A DNA stretch of 64,000 nt from Bin80 sp965203305 (GTDB taxonomy: Bacteria > Bacteroidota > Rhodothermia > Rhodothermales > Bin80): positions 186,001 through 250,000 of the forward strand of contig OZ241874.1 in the NCBI GenBank assembly GCA_965203305.1. The letters run 5' to 3'. Below are positions 19,075 through 28,091 of this stretch, piece by piece. The notes beneath the pieces are model-generated. The model was not told the DNA's origin. It saw only the letters and a list, made by a program, of their open reading frames with translations, and did no database searches. The translations under genes were made by a program, and so were the position numbers. The first letter of the stretch is position 1; every line of letters starts with the position of its first letter.

Positions 19075-20448
19075 GGGGCTTGTATACGTGAGGGCCCGTC
19101 TCAAGATGGAACCGGTATACGTACACTTGACGGGTCATCGGGGTCCCCAGCGGGAACGCCCCTCGCACGTCCAGATGCCCCATGCCCTGGGGCTCGTAAG
19201 ATGTTCGCGGCCGCATTCACATCCGCGTGTTCTTCATAGCCACAACCCAGACACACAAACTTGCGCAATGTGGCCCGGCTGTTCCTGTCTACATGTCCGC
19301 ACAGACTGCAGGTCTGGCTGGTGTACGCTGCCACCACATAGAGAATGAGAAAGCACTTGTACCCCAGCATCTGGACCAGCTGGGCGGGGCTCCTTCCAGC
19401 AAAACCCGGTTCAGCCCTGCTTTTTGCCGAACATTCGTGCCCGGATTTTCTAGTGTCCCACTGGCAGATCCGGTCATCCCCTTGATGGGCAGCTTCTCCA
19501 CTTTCACCGTGGATGCCTTTTCGGCAATCCGGGCACTGTTCTGATGATTCCGGTTGTGCCGGCAGTTCCTTCTTTTCCGCTTGCAGTGGTTGACCTTCCC
19601 AAGCGTCTTCTGGGCCCGCTTGCTCAACGTTGTACGGCCCTCCTCCTCCTGACGCTTCATCTGTCTGGAGAACTGGTGCTGGTACCGTTTCTCTTTGATC
19701 TCGTAGACATTCTTCGTCGGGTGATCCATGATCTCGGAGGGCGTGTCATCCGAGTAGGCGACCGCGATCATGCCACTGGCGTTCCGGTCAATCCCCGCAG
19801 TGACTCCATTGTCTGCCCGCACCGGCTCGGCAATCTCGTAGGTCACCGAGACATACCAGTTCTTCCCCTGCTTGTAGACGCGGGCCTGTTTCGGGACTCC
19901 ATCGGGATACGGATTCTCTCCCCGTTGACGGAGTCGCACCTTCCCGACTCTGGGGATATGAATCTTCCCGTCCCTAATCCTGACTTTATCGGGAATTGTG
20001 CAGGAGGGAGTGGTTTTGTGCTTGGACTTAAACCGGGGCTTGCGGGCCCGTCCGGCAAAGCAGTTCTTGAATGCCTGCGACAGCTCCCGCACAGTGTGGC
20101 GAACACAGGCAAAGGAGTATTCCTGCAGCCATGCATACTCCAGATCGTTGCGCAACTGCGTAAACTCGCTGGAGAGATCAGAATACCCTGTGGACGGAGC
20201 CGGGGTGCCGTTCGCCTGCGACTCCGCATATTCTTTCTGGTTCCTGGCAAGGAAGAAATTCCATACGAATCAGCAGGCCCCGCACATCCCATGGAGCTGG
20301 CGTTCCTGCTCCTCATCGGGAAGCATACCGTAGGTGATGCCGCGATATGTCTTGCCTGCCTTTGCCATGGTGACGATGGAATTTCCCTGTGAACCTGCGG
20401 GCCCATAAAATGGTTCACTCCTCATGGGCCCTCACGTATATAAGCCCC
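19075..20448. mobile_element. TIR-bounded element carrying tnpB, with 8-bp target duplication
   Basis: The outer 23 bp of both ends are inverted repeats matching at 22 positions (left end GGGGCTTGTATACGTG..., right end the complement of GGGGCTTATATACGTG...). The element is flanked by the perfect direct repeat CTATAAAT (19067-19074 and 20449-20456). Comparison with MITE copy B, which has one CCATAAAC at this point, confirms an insertion. Inside is only a decayed tnpB. IS200/IS605/IS607 elements have neither terminal inverted repeats nor target duplications, so the mobilising transposase must have been of another type. Confidence 0.88.
19101..20368 (-). pseudogene. tnpB: Decayed tnpB (nonsense codon and frameshift)
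   Basis: The frame begins at ATG 20368 (MAKAGKTYRGITYGML). A TGA replaces the Arg codon of the MCGACR segment at codon 34; the first copy retains Arg here. The frame then continues (VWNFFLARNQ...), with NGVTAGIDRNASG as first RuvC motif. Near 19390 a one-base shift moves the coding sequence to the frame with MLGYKCF, the zinc finger (QTCSLCG and FVCLGCGYEEHAD) and the last RuvC Asp in DVNAAANI. It is related to, but clearly diverged from, the copy at 8-9 kb. A guide-RNA-like end would lie at 19090-19250. Confidence 0.85.
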
Positions 20449-20754
20449 CTATAAATACGCAATTTTTGTGCAAGATTCCCCCGAACCTCCGATATCTGAC
20501 GAACACCTAAATCACCCCATACTGATGGGGGATGGTGTGTGGCAAAATGCCTCCAGAATCCCCCGTATGCAGGATTGCTATGAATTTTCGGACAGACATG
20601 TAGGTAGAGGATTTTCTTTTCAGTCATTTTGTATATTTTCCATGCCAGCATAAAATGGGAGGCAATATTAGGGATTCTGTGATCAAAATGCTTCTAAATT
20701 GACTGGAAACTCCCCCAGACTTGGGTCACAAGAATTGATTTTACAAAATGCTGG

Positions 20755-21204
20755 TCAGCTATACAGTATTCCAAGGAGTGACAAGACAGACAGCGCAAAA
20801 AATGTGGCTGGCAGTATTGTCTCTACGACAGTCAATTCCCAATATGCACGATAATCTTTACCCTCTTTCAGGAGTTCCCATTCTCGCGTAAAGAAAGGGT
20901 ATTCCAGTTTCTTTTCAATCTCGTGCAGTGCCTTAAACTTACCCTTATTCAACTGCCGGTATGATCTGATGATGATGTACCATGAGGCTGACAATATCAT
21001 CCCAACAAAACCAGAAATTGTGAAAATGTTAGTGAAGGCTAATTCAGCAGTGTCTACTGTTCTGACTATGGCTACAATGGCTACCAAGAGGCCAGTAAGA
21101 AGGGTTACAAATAACCAATTTGCTCCCTCCCGCCGTTGGCTTACCCTGTCCGCCAGTTCAGCATGGAGCTTATAGATTTCAACGAGTTCTTCTTTCTGCA
21201 TCAT
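20755..21204 (-). CDS. RipA-family-like small membrane protein
   Basis: About 149 residues from the ATG at 21204, chosen because GGGAGGT lies about 10 bases upstream; the in-frame GTG at 21216 touches that motif. The N-terminal segment EIYKLHAELADRVSQRREGAN is followed by two close membrane spans (about residues 30-80) and a charged cytoplasmic part (YPFFTREWELLKEGKDYRAYWELT). A last membrane span (ILPATFFALSVLSLLGIL) ends the protein. This pattern fits the RipA family of oligomeric membrane proteins. The biochemical role is unknown. It stands alone, between the MITE and the remnants at 21.4-22.1 kb. Confidence 0.65.
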   Translation of the reverse strand: MMQKEELVEIYKLHAELADRVSQRREGANWLFVTLLTGLLVAIVAIVRTVDTAELAFTNIFTISGFVGMILSASWYIIIRSYRQLNKGKFKALHEIEKKLEYPFFTREWELLKEGKDYRAYWELTVVETILPATFFALSVLSLLGILYS

Positions 21205-21477
21205 TTTCTTGAACACCTCCCAATTTCATTAACAATGCTATTGAGACTTCAACCAGGCATTTTGATAGCAATACTCCTTACAGTTTACGAAATTCTTTGA
21301 GTCCTCACGATCTAATATCTTATACAGGGAGCGGAATCCTCCAGTCCCATTGTTTCTCATGGGAGATTAATTCCAATAAAAACACATAACGTGCTTTACT
21401 GGAGAGTATCTCCGTTACGGATTTCTCTCTGTCAGTACTGGGTCAGGATCGTCTCCCCGTATCAATAAAAACCCCAT

Positions 21478-21700
21478 CTAATGAAACACCAATAATTCAT
21501 CCTCTGAGATAATTTCAAAGGCTTCCATCCATCTCAGTGGCTCTCCAAGATGATCTTCAAGGGTGCATGCACCCGAGATATCCAACGATCCCAAATCCAA
21601 AATCCTGTTTGTTCGCGAGTTGCCTTTGTCTGGAAACCCCTCAATCGGAAAGATATAAAGACTGCCATTGAATATGTCTGTGTCTGAAGTTACTCCCTGC
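21478..21700 (-). pseudogene. Remnant of an unidentified gene (C-terminal about 70 codons)
   Basis: A minus-strand frame reads FNGSLYIFPIEGFPDKG... LDLGSLDISGACTLEDHLG... EIISEDELLVFH and then stops at 21478. It looks coding-like in composition but has an in-frame stop just upstream and no start codon. The style resembles a blade of a beta-propeller protein. The rest of 21205-21744 shows nothing I can support. Confidence 0.35.
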
Positions 21701-21744
21701 TATACCCGGTATAAGCCCCATTTCATCCATGTGAGGATGGATGG

Positions 21745-22114
21745 TCAAAAATCCCTCCCCTTAGCAGCCTCTTCTCTCTCTGGGGCACAGTCAAGATACT
21801 GGACTTGAGCTGGACTAATAGCCAGAACTATGGCCCGCAGGTAGCGGTTGCTCACGCGTAGAAGTCCCTTCCTAATCTCCTTCAAAACGCCGTCCGCAAG
21901 CGCAGACAGCGTTCTTTTCTCTTCCGCCAAGCGGGTAGCTTCTTTCGCATCTCATGCAAAGGAAGTTTCGGCAAGTTGCCAAGCCGTCTGCAAGAGGACA
22001 GTATCCATCATATCAGGCAGACAGGGAAGTACTGGTTCCAGAAGCAGTACCATCATCTGTGGTGCGCTGCAGTCAGGGAACAGGACCAGAAGCGCAAGGA
22101 AGAATGATCTTCAT
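21745..22114 (-). pseudogene. Broken last gene of the chaperone-usher/ExbBD cluster
   Basis: An ATG at 22114 overlaps the stop codon of the TonB-position gene by 4 bp (ATGA), the same joining style used along this cluster. From it only 13 codons are read (MKIILPCASG...). A one-base shift gives a good signal-peptide-like start (FFLALLVLFPDCSAPQ) and about 55 further codons to a TGA at about 21953. After that the same frame continues DAKEATRLAEEKRTLSALAD to a stop at 21745. So the gene has a frameshift and a nonsense codon, or the sequence has errors. The original product would be a secreted protein of about 120 residues, unidentified. Confidence 0.5.
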
Positions 22115-23055
22115 TCCAGCGTGAGCCTCATGGTATCCCACCACGCCAAGAACACATCATAATGGAGCACGGCATCCTGACTGGAAGCCGCACGCTCCTC
22201 AGATGTGATGCCTGTAATCTCGCCGTTAATTCGGCGGGCCGTTCCGATCCGGAATCTCCGCCCCTCTCGCTGGAAACTTGGATCCACAACATAGTAGGTG
22301 GCATTTCCCCGGGCAATCACGACGTGCAATTCTTCGGATGGCATCCGGGCCATCAGGTAGATGTCCCATATTTCGCCTTCGTACTCAAGATGTGCTGTGG
22401 AGGTCAGATTTCCTGTCTGATAGTCTACATGCTGTTTGATCCCGGCAGGAAGCTCCGACTCGGAGAGTTGCATCCACTGAACGATCTTTTTGGCTTCTTC
22501 CTCCTTCAGAACACGGTTGGTACGCCTGGGCTTGTTGCCTTTGATCTCCAGGGGAATATCATGGAGCTCTGCTCGTTCTGTCACCTTGATTTTTGCCTGC
22601 GGAGACAGAGGCCGGTTCGCTGGCAGTTCTGCATGCGATGCGCTTGGAAGTGCGAGTCTCGGAGAGCCTGGACGGGACCTTGCCTTCACGGCTGCGGGGG
22701 ATCTCTCCGCAATTCTGCGAACAGGATGCGGCGCAATCTCTCGCGGTTGCAGTCGCAGGCTGCCTGTCTGTGTCCTTTGCTTGGGGTTCGGGAGGGATTT
22801 CTCTCTCTGCATGGATGCCTGGATCTCGGGGATCTGACTTCGGGGGATTGACACCGCCTCTGGGCGTATTTCCAGAGATACTGCTGGAGTTGATGTGTCT
22901 ATCGCTGCCGGTACACGGCTTTCCGCAAACGAAAGTTGCTGCATTTCGGAGGTATGACTGTGCACCTCTATCCAGGCTGCGAGCCACCACAGCAAAAGCA
23001 GAAGCATGCCTGCCATCGTACATGCCAGCAGTCGCTCTCTCGCCTTCATCTTCAT
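22111..23055 (-). CDS. TonB-position protein (single N-terminal membrane span, C-terminal globular domain)
   Basis: About 314 residues from ATG 23055, which overlaps the second exbD stop by 4 bp; the longer frame up to 23187 lies inside that gene. After a basic start (MKMKARERLL) comes one membrane span (MAGMLLLLLWWLAAWI), then about 170 residues rich in Pro, Arg, Ser and Glu. A folded C-terminal domain follows (about residues 210-314, with EGEIWDIYLMARM and HVVIARGNATYYVVDPSF). This is the layout of TonB/TolA: anchor, periplasm-spanning linker, contact domain. The C-terminal domain does not show a classic TonB signature. By position behind exbB-exbD-exbD it is probably the transducer of that motor. 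Confidence 0.6.
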   Translation of the reverse strand: MKMKARERLLACTMAGMLLLLLWWLAAWIEVHSHTSEMQQLSFAESRVPAAIDTSTPAVSLEIRPEAVSIPRSQIPEIQASMQREKSLPNPKQRTQTGSLRLQPREIAPHPVRRIAERSPAAVKARSRPGSPRLALPSASHAELPANRPLSPQAKIKVTERAELHDIPLEIKGNKPRRTNRVLKEEEAKKIVQWMQLSESELPAGIKQHVDYQTGNLTSTAHLEYEGEIWDIYLMARMPSEELHVVIARGNATYYVVDPSFQREGRRFRIGTARRINGEITGITSEERAASSQDAVLHYDVFLAWWDTMRLTLE

Positions 23056-23429
23056 GGCCGGCTCGGTGCAATCATGCACGGATATCCAGAAGCTTTGCAA
23101 ACATCCAGCAGGGTAACGACCTGCTGTACAGTAGCTTCGCCCCGCGGAGCAAGGAGGAATCGCATGGATGGCTGCCGGTCCATGCATTTGGCAAGCTCCT
23201 TTATTCCTGTTGCCTGACAGAGAATTTCTGTGCGATCCAGATGTGTCACGGTGAACGCCCAGTGCTGATCAAATTCCATGCGAGCAGCAAGGATGTTCTG
23301 CGGCGTACCGGGCTTGTCTGGGAGAGGGACCTGCAGTACAGGATTTAATTCTGCAACAGAAAGGAAAGCAAGCAGGAGGAGCAGGCCCATGTCAATGAAG
23401 CGAAGGAAGTGTCCACTGCTGCGTCTCAA
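23052..23429 (-). CDS. ExbD/TolR-like protein 2
   Basis: The 125-residue protein has one N-terminal span with the ExbD-type aspartate in FLRFIDMGLLLLLAFLSV. A periplasmic domain ends with ATVQQVVTLLDVCKASGYP, the usual ExbD C-terminal helix-strand pattern. It overlaps the neighbouring genes by 4 bp on both sides. With ExbB it would form the proton-driven motor in the inner membrane. Two cysteine-containing stretches (CQATGIKELAKCM and DVCKASGYPCM) may form disulfides. Confidence 0.8.
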   Translation of the reverse strand: MRRSSGHFLRFIDMGLLLLLAFLSVAELNPVLQVPLPDKPGTPQNILAARMEFDQHWAFTVTHLDRTEILCQATGIKELAKCMDRQPSMRFLLAPRGEATVQQVVTLLDVCKASGYPCMIAPSRP

Positions 23430-23794
23430 TGTGATCCTCTCTGTATTTGCCGTACCTGGAATGCCGCCTGTCGTTTCATAGTGCTCATTACAGCATGGAT
23501 CACAAGCAGCCGGCTTGCGGGAGCTTCAGCATCCGCAATAAATTCAATTTCGCCGGGCCATGCTTCCGCCAGAAGTTTGAGTTCGTCCAGCGTAATCCTC
23601 TCTCCCGCCCCTGTATAAATGCTCCCGTCCGAAGCAATTCCAACCTGCATCGGAAGCAAAAGACTCCCTTCCTCCTCAAGTTCATGCGTGACTGGGGGTT
23701 CCGGTCCAGGTGTCGTAAAACTGGCGGTTGCCATCAGACTCAAAAGGAGCAGCAGTGTAATGTCTACCAGCCGCAAAATCAGAGCACCTCTCAT
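23426..23794 (-). CDS. ExbD/TolR-like protein 1
   Basis: The 122-residue protein has one N-terminal span with an aspartate in the ExbD position (LILRLVDITLLLLLSLMAT). Its periplasmic domain ends with ASRLLVIHAVMSTMKRQAAFQV. It starts in a 4-bp overlap with exbB. ExbD Asp carries protons in known ExbBD and TolQR motors. Paired ExbD proteins are known from several TonB systems of Bacteroidota. Confidence 0.82.
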   Translation of the reverse strand: MRGALILRLVDITLLLLLSLMATASFTTPGPEPPVTHELEEEGSLLLPMQVGIASDGSIYTGAGERITLDELKLLAEAWPGEIEFIADAEAPASRLLVIHAVMSTMKRQAAFQVRQIQRGSH

Positions 23795-24444
23795 CGTTCT
23801 TCCCGGGGAAGAGCAAGGAGATGACTGCGCACCTCCTGAGCCCAGGTCTGAGCAGATTCAATGTAGCGGCTCACATAGCCGTGCATGACCGTCTCGAAGA
23901 ACTCAAGCAGGATGCTCGTGACAATGCCCAAGAGTGTGGAAACCACTGCAATGGCAATCCCTGCAAAGATGGTCTGCGGATCCCTTGTGCCTGCAGAAAA
24001 CAGGGCATAAATTCCAGCGAGCGTTCCCAGTAATCCAAGCCCTCCAGCCGTGCTGGAACAGTAGGTGACGATACGCTGTGTCCGTGCATATGCGCTGTGC
24101 GCCGCCGTCGCAATGTCGCTCACCTCGTGGCCGATGGCCTCGGGACTGTGGCGCAGTTGCAGTATGCCCGACAGAAATCGGGCATACAGGCTGTCGGCCA
24201 CCCGGTGCCGGGCATCCATCAGTACAGGGATAGTGGTTGACTCCAGTCGCAATCGCATGAGTGGACGAGCGGACAGATGATCACGGAGAAGGCGCACAAC
24301 ACGAAGCATCAGCACGATCAGGCCGGCAATCAGCACTGCCAGAATGGGCCACTGAAAGCCTCCGGCCTGGCTGAACAGCTCAAGAATGGAGAATGACTGA
24401 ATATCCTGCAAGGGCAGAGATGTATCCTGTATGTCTGCTTTCAT
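23791..24444 (-). CDS. ExbB/TolQ/MotA-family motor protein
   Basis: The 217-residue protein has three membrane segments: about residues 33-52 (WPILAVLIAGLIVLMLRVV), 128-152 (STAGGLGLLGTLAGIYALFS) and 160-182 (FAGIAIAVVSTLLGIVTSIL). The GLLGTLAGIYALF segment is the typical MotA/TolQ/ExbB signature. It should build the proton-driven channel with the two ExbD proteins. It follows the usher-like gene after a 115-bp gap, the only sizeable gap in this cluster, so a separate promoter is possible. Confidence 0.85.
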   Translation of the reverse strand: MKADIQDTSLPLQDIQSFSILELFSQAGGFQWPILAVLIAGLIVLMLRVVRLLRDHLSARPLMRLRLESTTIPVLMDARHRVADSLYARFLSGILQLRHSPEAIGHEVSDIATAAHSAYARTQRIVTYCSSTAGGLGLLGTLAGIYALFSAGTRDPQTIFAGIAIAVVSTLLGIVTSILLEFFETVMHGYVSRYIESAQTWAQEVRSHLLALPREER

Positions 24445-24559
24445 GAAATTTTATGTGTAAATAATGGAATAGAGTGCGGAAAGCGGTGCACCATGAATGG
24501 CATCGCAAAATCAAACTGTGACACACAATCCAGAACCCAAAAGAATAGCCGAATCCAGA

Positions 24560-26800
24560 TCATTCCTTTTCCAGGTCTATGGTGACCTGGTGCGGATCCA
24601 TGTTCACCTTGACGGTCTTTTCTGCAAGTACCTCTTCGGTGAGAATGTCCATGACGGTGAGGGTGTATTCGCCCGGGCGTACATGAAAAACAAACGTGCC
24701 ATCGCGGTACACATCGGCACTCTTTCCCTGATTCAGGAGGACCCTGAGTCGAAGCGGTGCCCGGTCCAAGTGGATAATCTGTCCCTGAATCGGAATCCGC
24801 CGCTGCATCGGGATGTGGATGACTTTTCTCTGCCCGGGATCGGCGATAAAACTGAACTCCAGCCCAGTAGCAGGGTGCAGTGAAGGATTACGGATGGATT
24901 CTTCCAGGATGCGGATCTGGTAGTGCTGCCACGGCTCCAGGTGTGATGCGTACAAAGCTCCTGTTCGGAGCCGGTGCCATCCGCCCTGATGGAGCTGGGC
25001 CTCAATGTGCGGGAGAATTTTTTCTGCAACATCCTGAATGCCGTTCCCATTCCCGTCTTCAAAGATTCGGAGCTCCACCGCACTTTCCTGATGACCGGAG
25101 GGAGCGAGATGGATCCCTCTTCCCAGATGAATGCTTCCCTGGATCTCTTGCGAATGCGACATGCCGTAGGCATCCCGCTGCCCACGGGCAAAGAGGCTTC
25201 CCAATGCCGAGGAGAGCTGAACGCGCAGACTGCCGATCACGCTCTGCTGTCCGGCATCCCATCCAATCCTGAACGCCAGTGACTGGTGGCGAACTGTGAA
25301 AATTCCTTCCAGGCCATAGACCCTCTCCACAGGCTTCTGATCCGCAAATGCCAGAAGGCGTATCCGTGCGAATGACCCGCCAGCAGCAAGCCGCCAGCGA
25401 TGATGAACCCGGTGGTTCATGGATGATCCACGCACTCCGTCAAGCCCCCAGCGAACTTGCATGAATAGTCCGTCCGGGTGGTGAAGCCAAACTTCGGGAG
25501 ACAGAGAATGCTGACGAACCTGCCCGGTTGTGGCGGAATAATTCCCCCGCAGCAGGATGCTGAATGTCCCCTTGCCGGCAGATGCGGTCATGTTTGCATG
25601 CAAAAATTCGCGATGCCGACCATGGATGCGGGCCATGACCTGAACCTGTGAACGCCACAGTTGCAGATTTGCCAGCCAGCTGGCAGATGGAAACTTCATC
25701 TCTGCATCCAGGGACAGGAACAAGACCGGGCTCAGGGTAAAGCCTGCGGTCATTGCCATGTATCGGTTTGCACGCAGCAGCACACTTCGCAGGGTCAGTC
25801 TGTTCTGTACTCCGTACTGCATGCGCAGGGCCTGCTCCCGCTTGTCAACGCGCATATGGTAGTATACTTTGCCGGGAGGCACAAGGGAAGAAGAAATGAA
25901 GAGATCCTGAAACTCCGACACCATCTGCGCTCCTCCCATGGATCGGATGCGCACTTCCAGTCTTGTAGTTCCATACCAGACAGGGGCATGGAGCTGGTAG
26001 TTTCCTTCGGCATCCGCCTGCACCTGATCCACCACCTCGCTGCCAATCACCGCCTGAACGAGTGCATGGGGAGTGGATTGCCCGCGGATCATGCGCACTC
26101 GTTGCAGACGCTGTCTGGCCAGAGGCAGGTTCGTAATAGAGAGTCCTGCAGGCCTGTCTGCATTGTACCCCGCTTCCATTTGCGTCAGCCAGGGTTTTCC
26201 GGGAAAGTCATGCCGGTAGATCCAGGAAGACCTGCGCCCCAGTTCAGCTTCCACGGTCCCCAGCAATGCGCTGCCTGTGACACGAAGAGACGGATGCATG
26301 CCAAGCACATCCCGGCGCAGTTTCCAGTTTGCCATCATCCCGCCCCACAATTTGCGTGTTCGGCCAAAGAGAGGAGGTCCCGGAACTTCTGTCCAGTGCC
26401 ACTCACGCAACGCATCCACATCAAATGTCGCAGCTGCTGAAGATGCCTGCAGGTGCAACCGTTCCTCATCAAAATGCACGGCACTGCCAAAGCGATCCAG
26501 CACCTCGGGTATGGGAATCCTGCAGGACTGATTCCGGGGCACATCCACACACGAGAACTCGTGACGGTGATGTACATCCACGGCTTCCAGTCGGGATTCC
26601 ACAAGCCGCAGAGAAAATCCCAGTGTCTCCAGCAATTCCTTGCCATCCACAAAAAATTCTTCTCCATCATGCCATGCGCGGATGAGATTTTCTTTTCCCG
26701 GGAGTTCCAGAAGAAGGGGCACTTCCATGAGTACCTGGGCTTCCACAATAGGTGGATGGAGGAGTAGACATAAAAGCAGGGGAGAGAATTTCCGAATCAT
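24560..26800 (-). CDS. Usher-like outer-membrane protein
   Basis: The 746-residue protein has a signal peptide (MIRKFSPLLLCLLLHPPIVEAQ) and an N-terminal periplasmic part with EFFVDGKELLETLGFSL. A segment with the usher pattern follows (VIGSEVVDQVQADAEGNYQL, then LVPPGKVYYHMRV). The middle (about 300-560) is rich in alternating beta strands, as in an outer-membrane barrel. The end contains an EF-hand-like DGNGNGIQD and two small beta domains (RRIPIQGQIIHLDR and DGTFVFHVRPGEYTLTV). This fits alternative chaperone-usher (CS1-like) ushers, shorter than FimD (about 830-870). It should thread subunits to the surface. It overlaps the chaperone gene by 4 bp. Confidence 0.65.
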   Translation of the reverse strand: MIRKFSPLLLCLLLHPPIVEAQVLMEVPLLLELPGKENLIRAWHDGEEFFVDGKELLETLGFSLRLVESRLEAVDVHHRHEFSCVDVPRNQSCRIPIPEVLDRFGSAVHFDEERLHLQASSAAATFDVDALREWHWTEVPGPPLFGRTRKLWGGMMANWKLRRDVLGMHPSLRVTGSALLGTVEAELGRRSSWIYRHDFPGKPWLTQMEAGYNADRPAGLSITNLPLARQRLQRVRMIRGQSTPHALVQAVIGSEVVDQVQADAEGNYQLHAPVWYGTTRLEVRIRSMGGAQMVSEFQDLFISSSLVPPGKVYYHMRVDKREQALRMQYGVQNRLTLRSVLLRANRYMAMTAGFTLSPVLFLSLDAEMKFPSASWLANLQLWRSQVQVMARIHGRHREFLHANMTASAGKGTFSILLRGNYSATTGQVRQHSLSPEVWLHHPDGLFMQVRWGLDGVRGSSMNHRVHHRWRLAAGGSFARIRLLAFADQKPVERVYGLEGIFTVRHQSLAFRIGWDAGQQSVIGSLRVQLSSALGSLFARGQRDAYGMSHSQEIQGSIHLGRGIHLAPSGHQESAVELRIFEDGNGNGIQDVAEKILPHIEAQLHQGGWHRLRTGALYASHLEPWQHYQIRILEESIRNPSLHPATGLEFSFIADPGQRKVIHIPMQRRIPIQGQIIHLDRAPLRLRVLLNQGKSADVYRDGTFVFHVRPGEYTLTVMDILTEEVLAEKTVKVNMDPHQVTIDLEKE

Positions 26801-27576
26801 TCCCTGCCCAGGTGAATGGGGTGCGGGATGCCCAGCTGACGCTGTATCGCCCGGGGCAGCCCCGTATATTCGGAATCAAACTCCAGTCGCAGAGGAGTTT
26901 CCGATGAAAACCCGGCCACGGGAATGCGTACGGTGCGTGTCGTATAGACCGCAGACTCGGCACTGCCAAGTTTTGCATCATTCTGAAGCACATGAACTCT
27001 GCCCAAAAACGGCCATTTGCTGTGATTCTCCAGATACAGGTGCAGCTCTGTCGGTGTACTGCCCATGAGTCTGGCAGACAGAGCGGGAATCCCCGTGCCT
27101 TGCAGATAAATCAGGGGTGCCACAAGATGATAGACAATGCTGAGCCCGCTGGCAACTTCGGGAATCTGCCCGTTGACAATCGCTCCCCGCTCCTGCATTG
27201 CAAAGTGCATGAGCGTGATGTGTGCCCCTTCCGGGGCTTCACGGATACGATAGCGGACAGTCTGCTCTCCCCCGGCAGGCAGGATGCATCGGTCTGGGAA
27301 GAAGGTCAGGTGCTGTCCCAGATCTCCCAATTGTCCGGCCTCCCCCAGCACAACTGCCGTCGTGGAGTCGGTGGAGGCAATCACGCCATGGATGGCACGG
27401 ATGGTGATTTCCACGCCTTCGGTTCCCTGGTTGTACAAAACGAAAGAGCCGTAGGGTTTCTCATCTGTCACCACGGCATAGGCCGGCGTGACACTGAGGG
27501 CGGCCTGTGCATGTGCCTGTCTGGCACTCCACAGACTGGCAAGCAGCAGAAAGGACAAGATTCGGATCATGGTCAC
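26797..27576 (-). CDS. PapD-like periplasmic pilus chaperone
   Basis: The 259-residue protein has a signal peptide (MIRILSFLLLASLWSARQAHA) and a first Ig-like domain starting LSVTPAYAVVTDEKPYGSFVLYN. It continues with a strand carrying LPAGGEQTVRYRI, then EVASGLSIVYHLVAPLIYLQG and a second domain with LHLYLENHSKWPFLGRVHV. These are the landmarks of PapD/MSP-type chaperones, which cap pilus subunits by donor-strand complementation in the periplasm. It lies between subunit-like and usher-like genes with 4-bp overlaps on both sides. Confidence 0.75.
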   Translation of the reverse strand: MTMIRILSFLLLASLWSARQAHAQAALSVTPAYAVVTDEKPYGSFVLYNQGTEGVEITIRAIHGVIASTDSTTAVVLGEAGQLGDLGQHLTFFPDRCILPAGGEQTVRYRIREAPEGAHITLMHFAMQERGAIVNGQIPEVASGLSIVYHLVAPLIYLQGTGIPALSARLMGSTPTELHLYLENHSKWPFLGRVHVLQNDAKLGSAESAVYTTRTVRIPVAGFSSETPLRLEFDSEYTGLPRAIQRQLGIPHPIHLGRE

Positions 27577-28091
27577 AATGGAGCTATTCGAACAGAAAGC
27601 TGGCCGGCATAGCGGCCCTCAGCAGCCCCCATAAGGTGAATGCTTCCTCCAAAACGAAGCATGGCACATCCGTCCTCGCCGAGCATTCCCGTCGCTCCCT
27701 GTCTTGCGGAAGTGAGCAGGAATGCGTGATGGTGACAGCCCGTACTCTGTGCCCAGGAAGGCGTAAAGCGGACCGAATGACCACCGCCAGCCTGCCGGAG
27801 AGCAGTGGCATGATCAATGTTGACCAGAAATCCTGCCTGTGCAGGTCCAAGTACAGTGACCTCTCCCATGGCATGTGCTCCACCGGTTTTCCGACTGGCA
27901 AGTCCGGTGGCAGGATCCAGGATAATTGTCCCTGCATCCGCGCGTTGTTGTGCAAAATCCAGCCGGTTGCTGCGTACACTCACGGTGAGCACTCGGGGGA
28001 GAACTTCCAGTTCAATCTGCATCGTGCCACTGGTCTGCGCATGTGCTGCCGCGTGGAAGAACAGCAGACAGGGGAGTGCAACTCGAATCAT
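27573..28091 (-). CDS. DUF4402-like secreted subunit candidate 1
   Basis: The 172-residue protein has a signal peptide (MIRVALPCLLFFHAAAHAQ). A beta domain has NRLDFAQQRADAGTIILDPATG and LGPAQAGFLVNID, and an ending LRFGGSIHLMGAAEGRYAGQLSVRI. This is the DUF4402 pattern: LxFG-like start, tG middle, GxYxG end. DUF4402 proteins are Ig-like secreted proteins, some encoded beside chaperone-usher genes. It is the nearest subunit gene to the chaperone, with a 4-bp overlap. Role as pilin or adhesin is inferred. Confidence 0.65.
   Translation of the reverse strand: MIRVALPCLLFFHAAAHAQTSGTMQIELEVLPRVLTVSVRSNRLDFAQQRADAGTIILDPATGLASRKTGGAHAMGEVTVLGPAQAGFLVNIDHATALRQAGGGHSVRFTPSWAQSTGCHHHAFLLTSARQGATGMLGEDGCAMLRFGGSIHLMGAAEGRYAGQLSVRIAPL

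Larger units (their letters stand above)
18934..20598. repeat. MITE-like repeat, copy A, interrupted by a tnpB element
   Basis: The ends are GTCTGTCCGAAAAT (18935-18948) and its reverse complement ATTTTCGGACAGAC (20584-20597). The two halves, 18934-19074 and 20457-20598, align along their length with the uninterrupted copy at 32324-32582 (shared blocks such as AATACCGCCAAT, CTCTTTGGCG and CAAGATTCCCCCGAA). The element carries no gene of its own. The repeat was split by the 1374-bp element at 19075-20448. TA dinucleotides lie close to both outer ends, as in IS630/mariner-type elements, but this is not firm. Confidence 0.85.

Noticed and set aside
22111..23187. Longer start (23187) for the TonB-position protein
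   Set aside because: It would overlap the second exbD gene by 136 bp and begins without a membrane signal; ATG 23055 with a 4-bp overlap fits the cluster.
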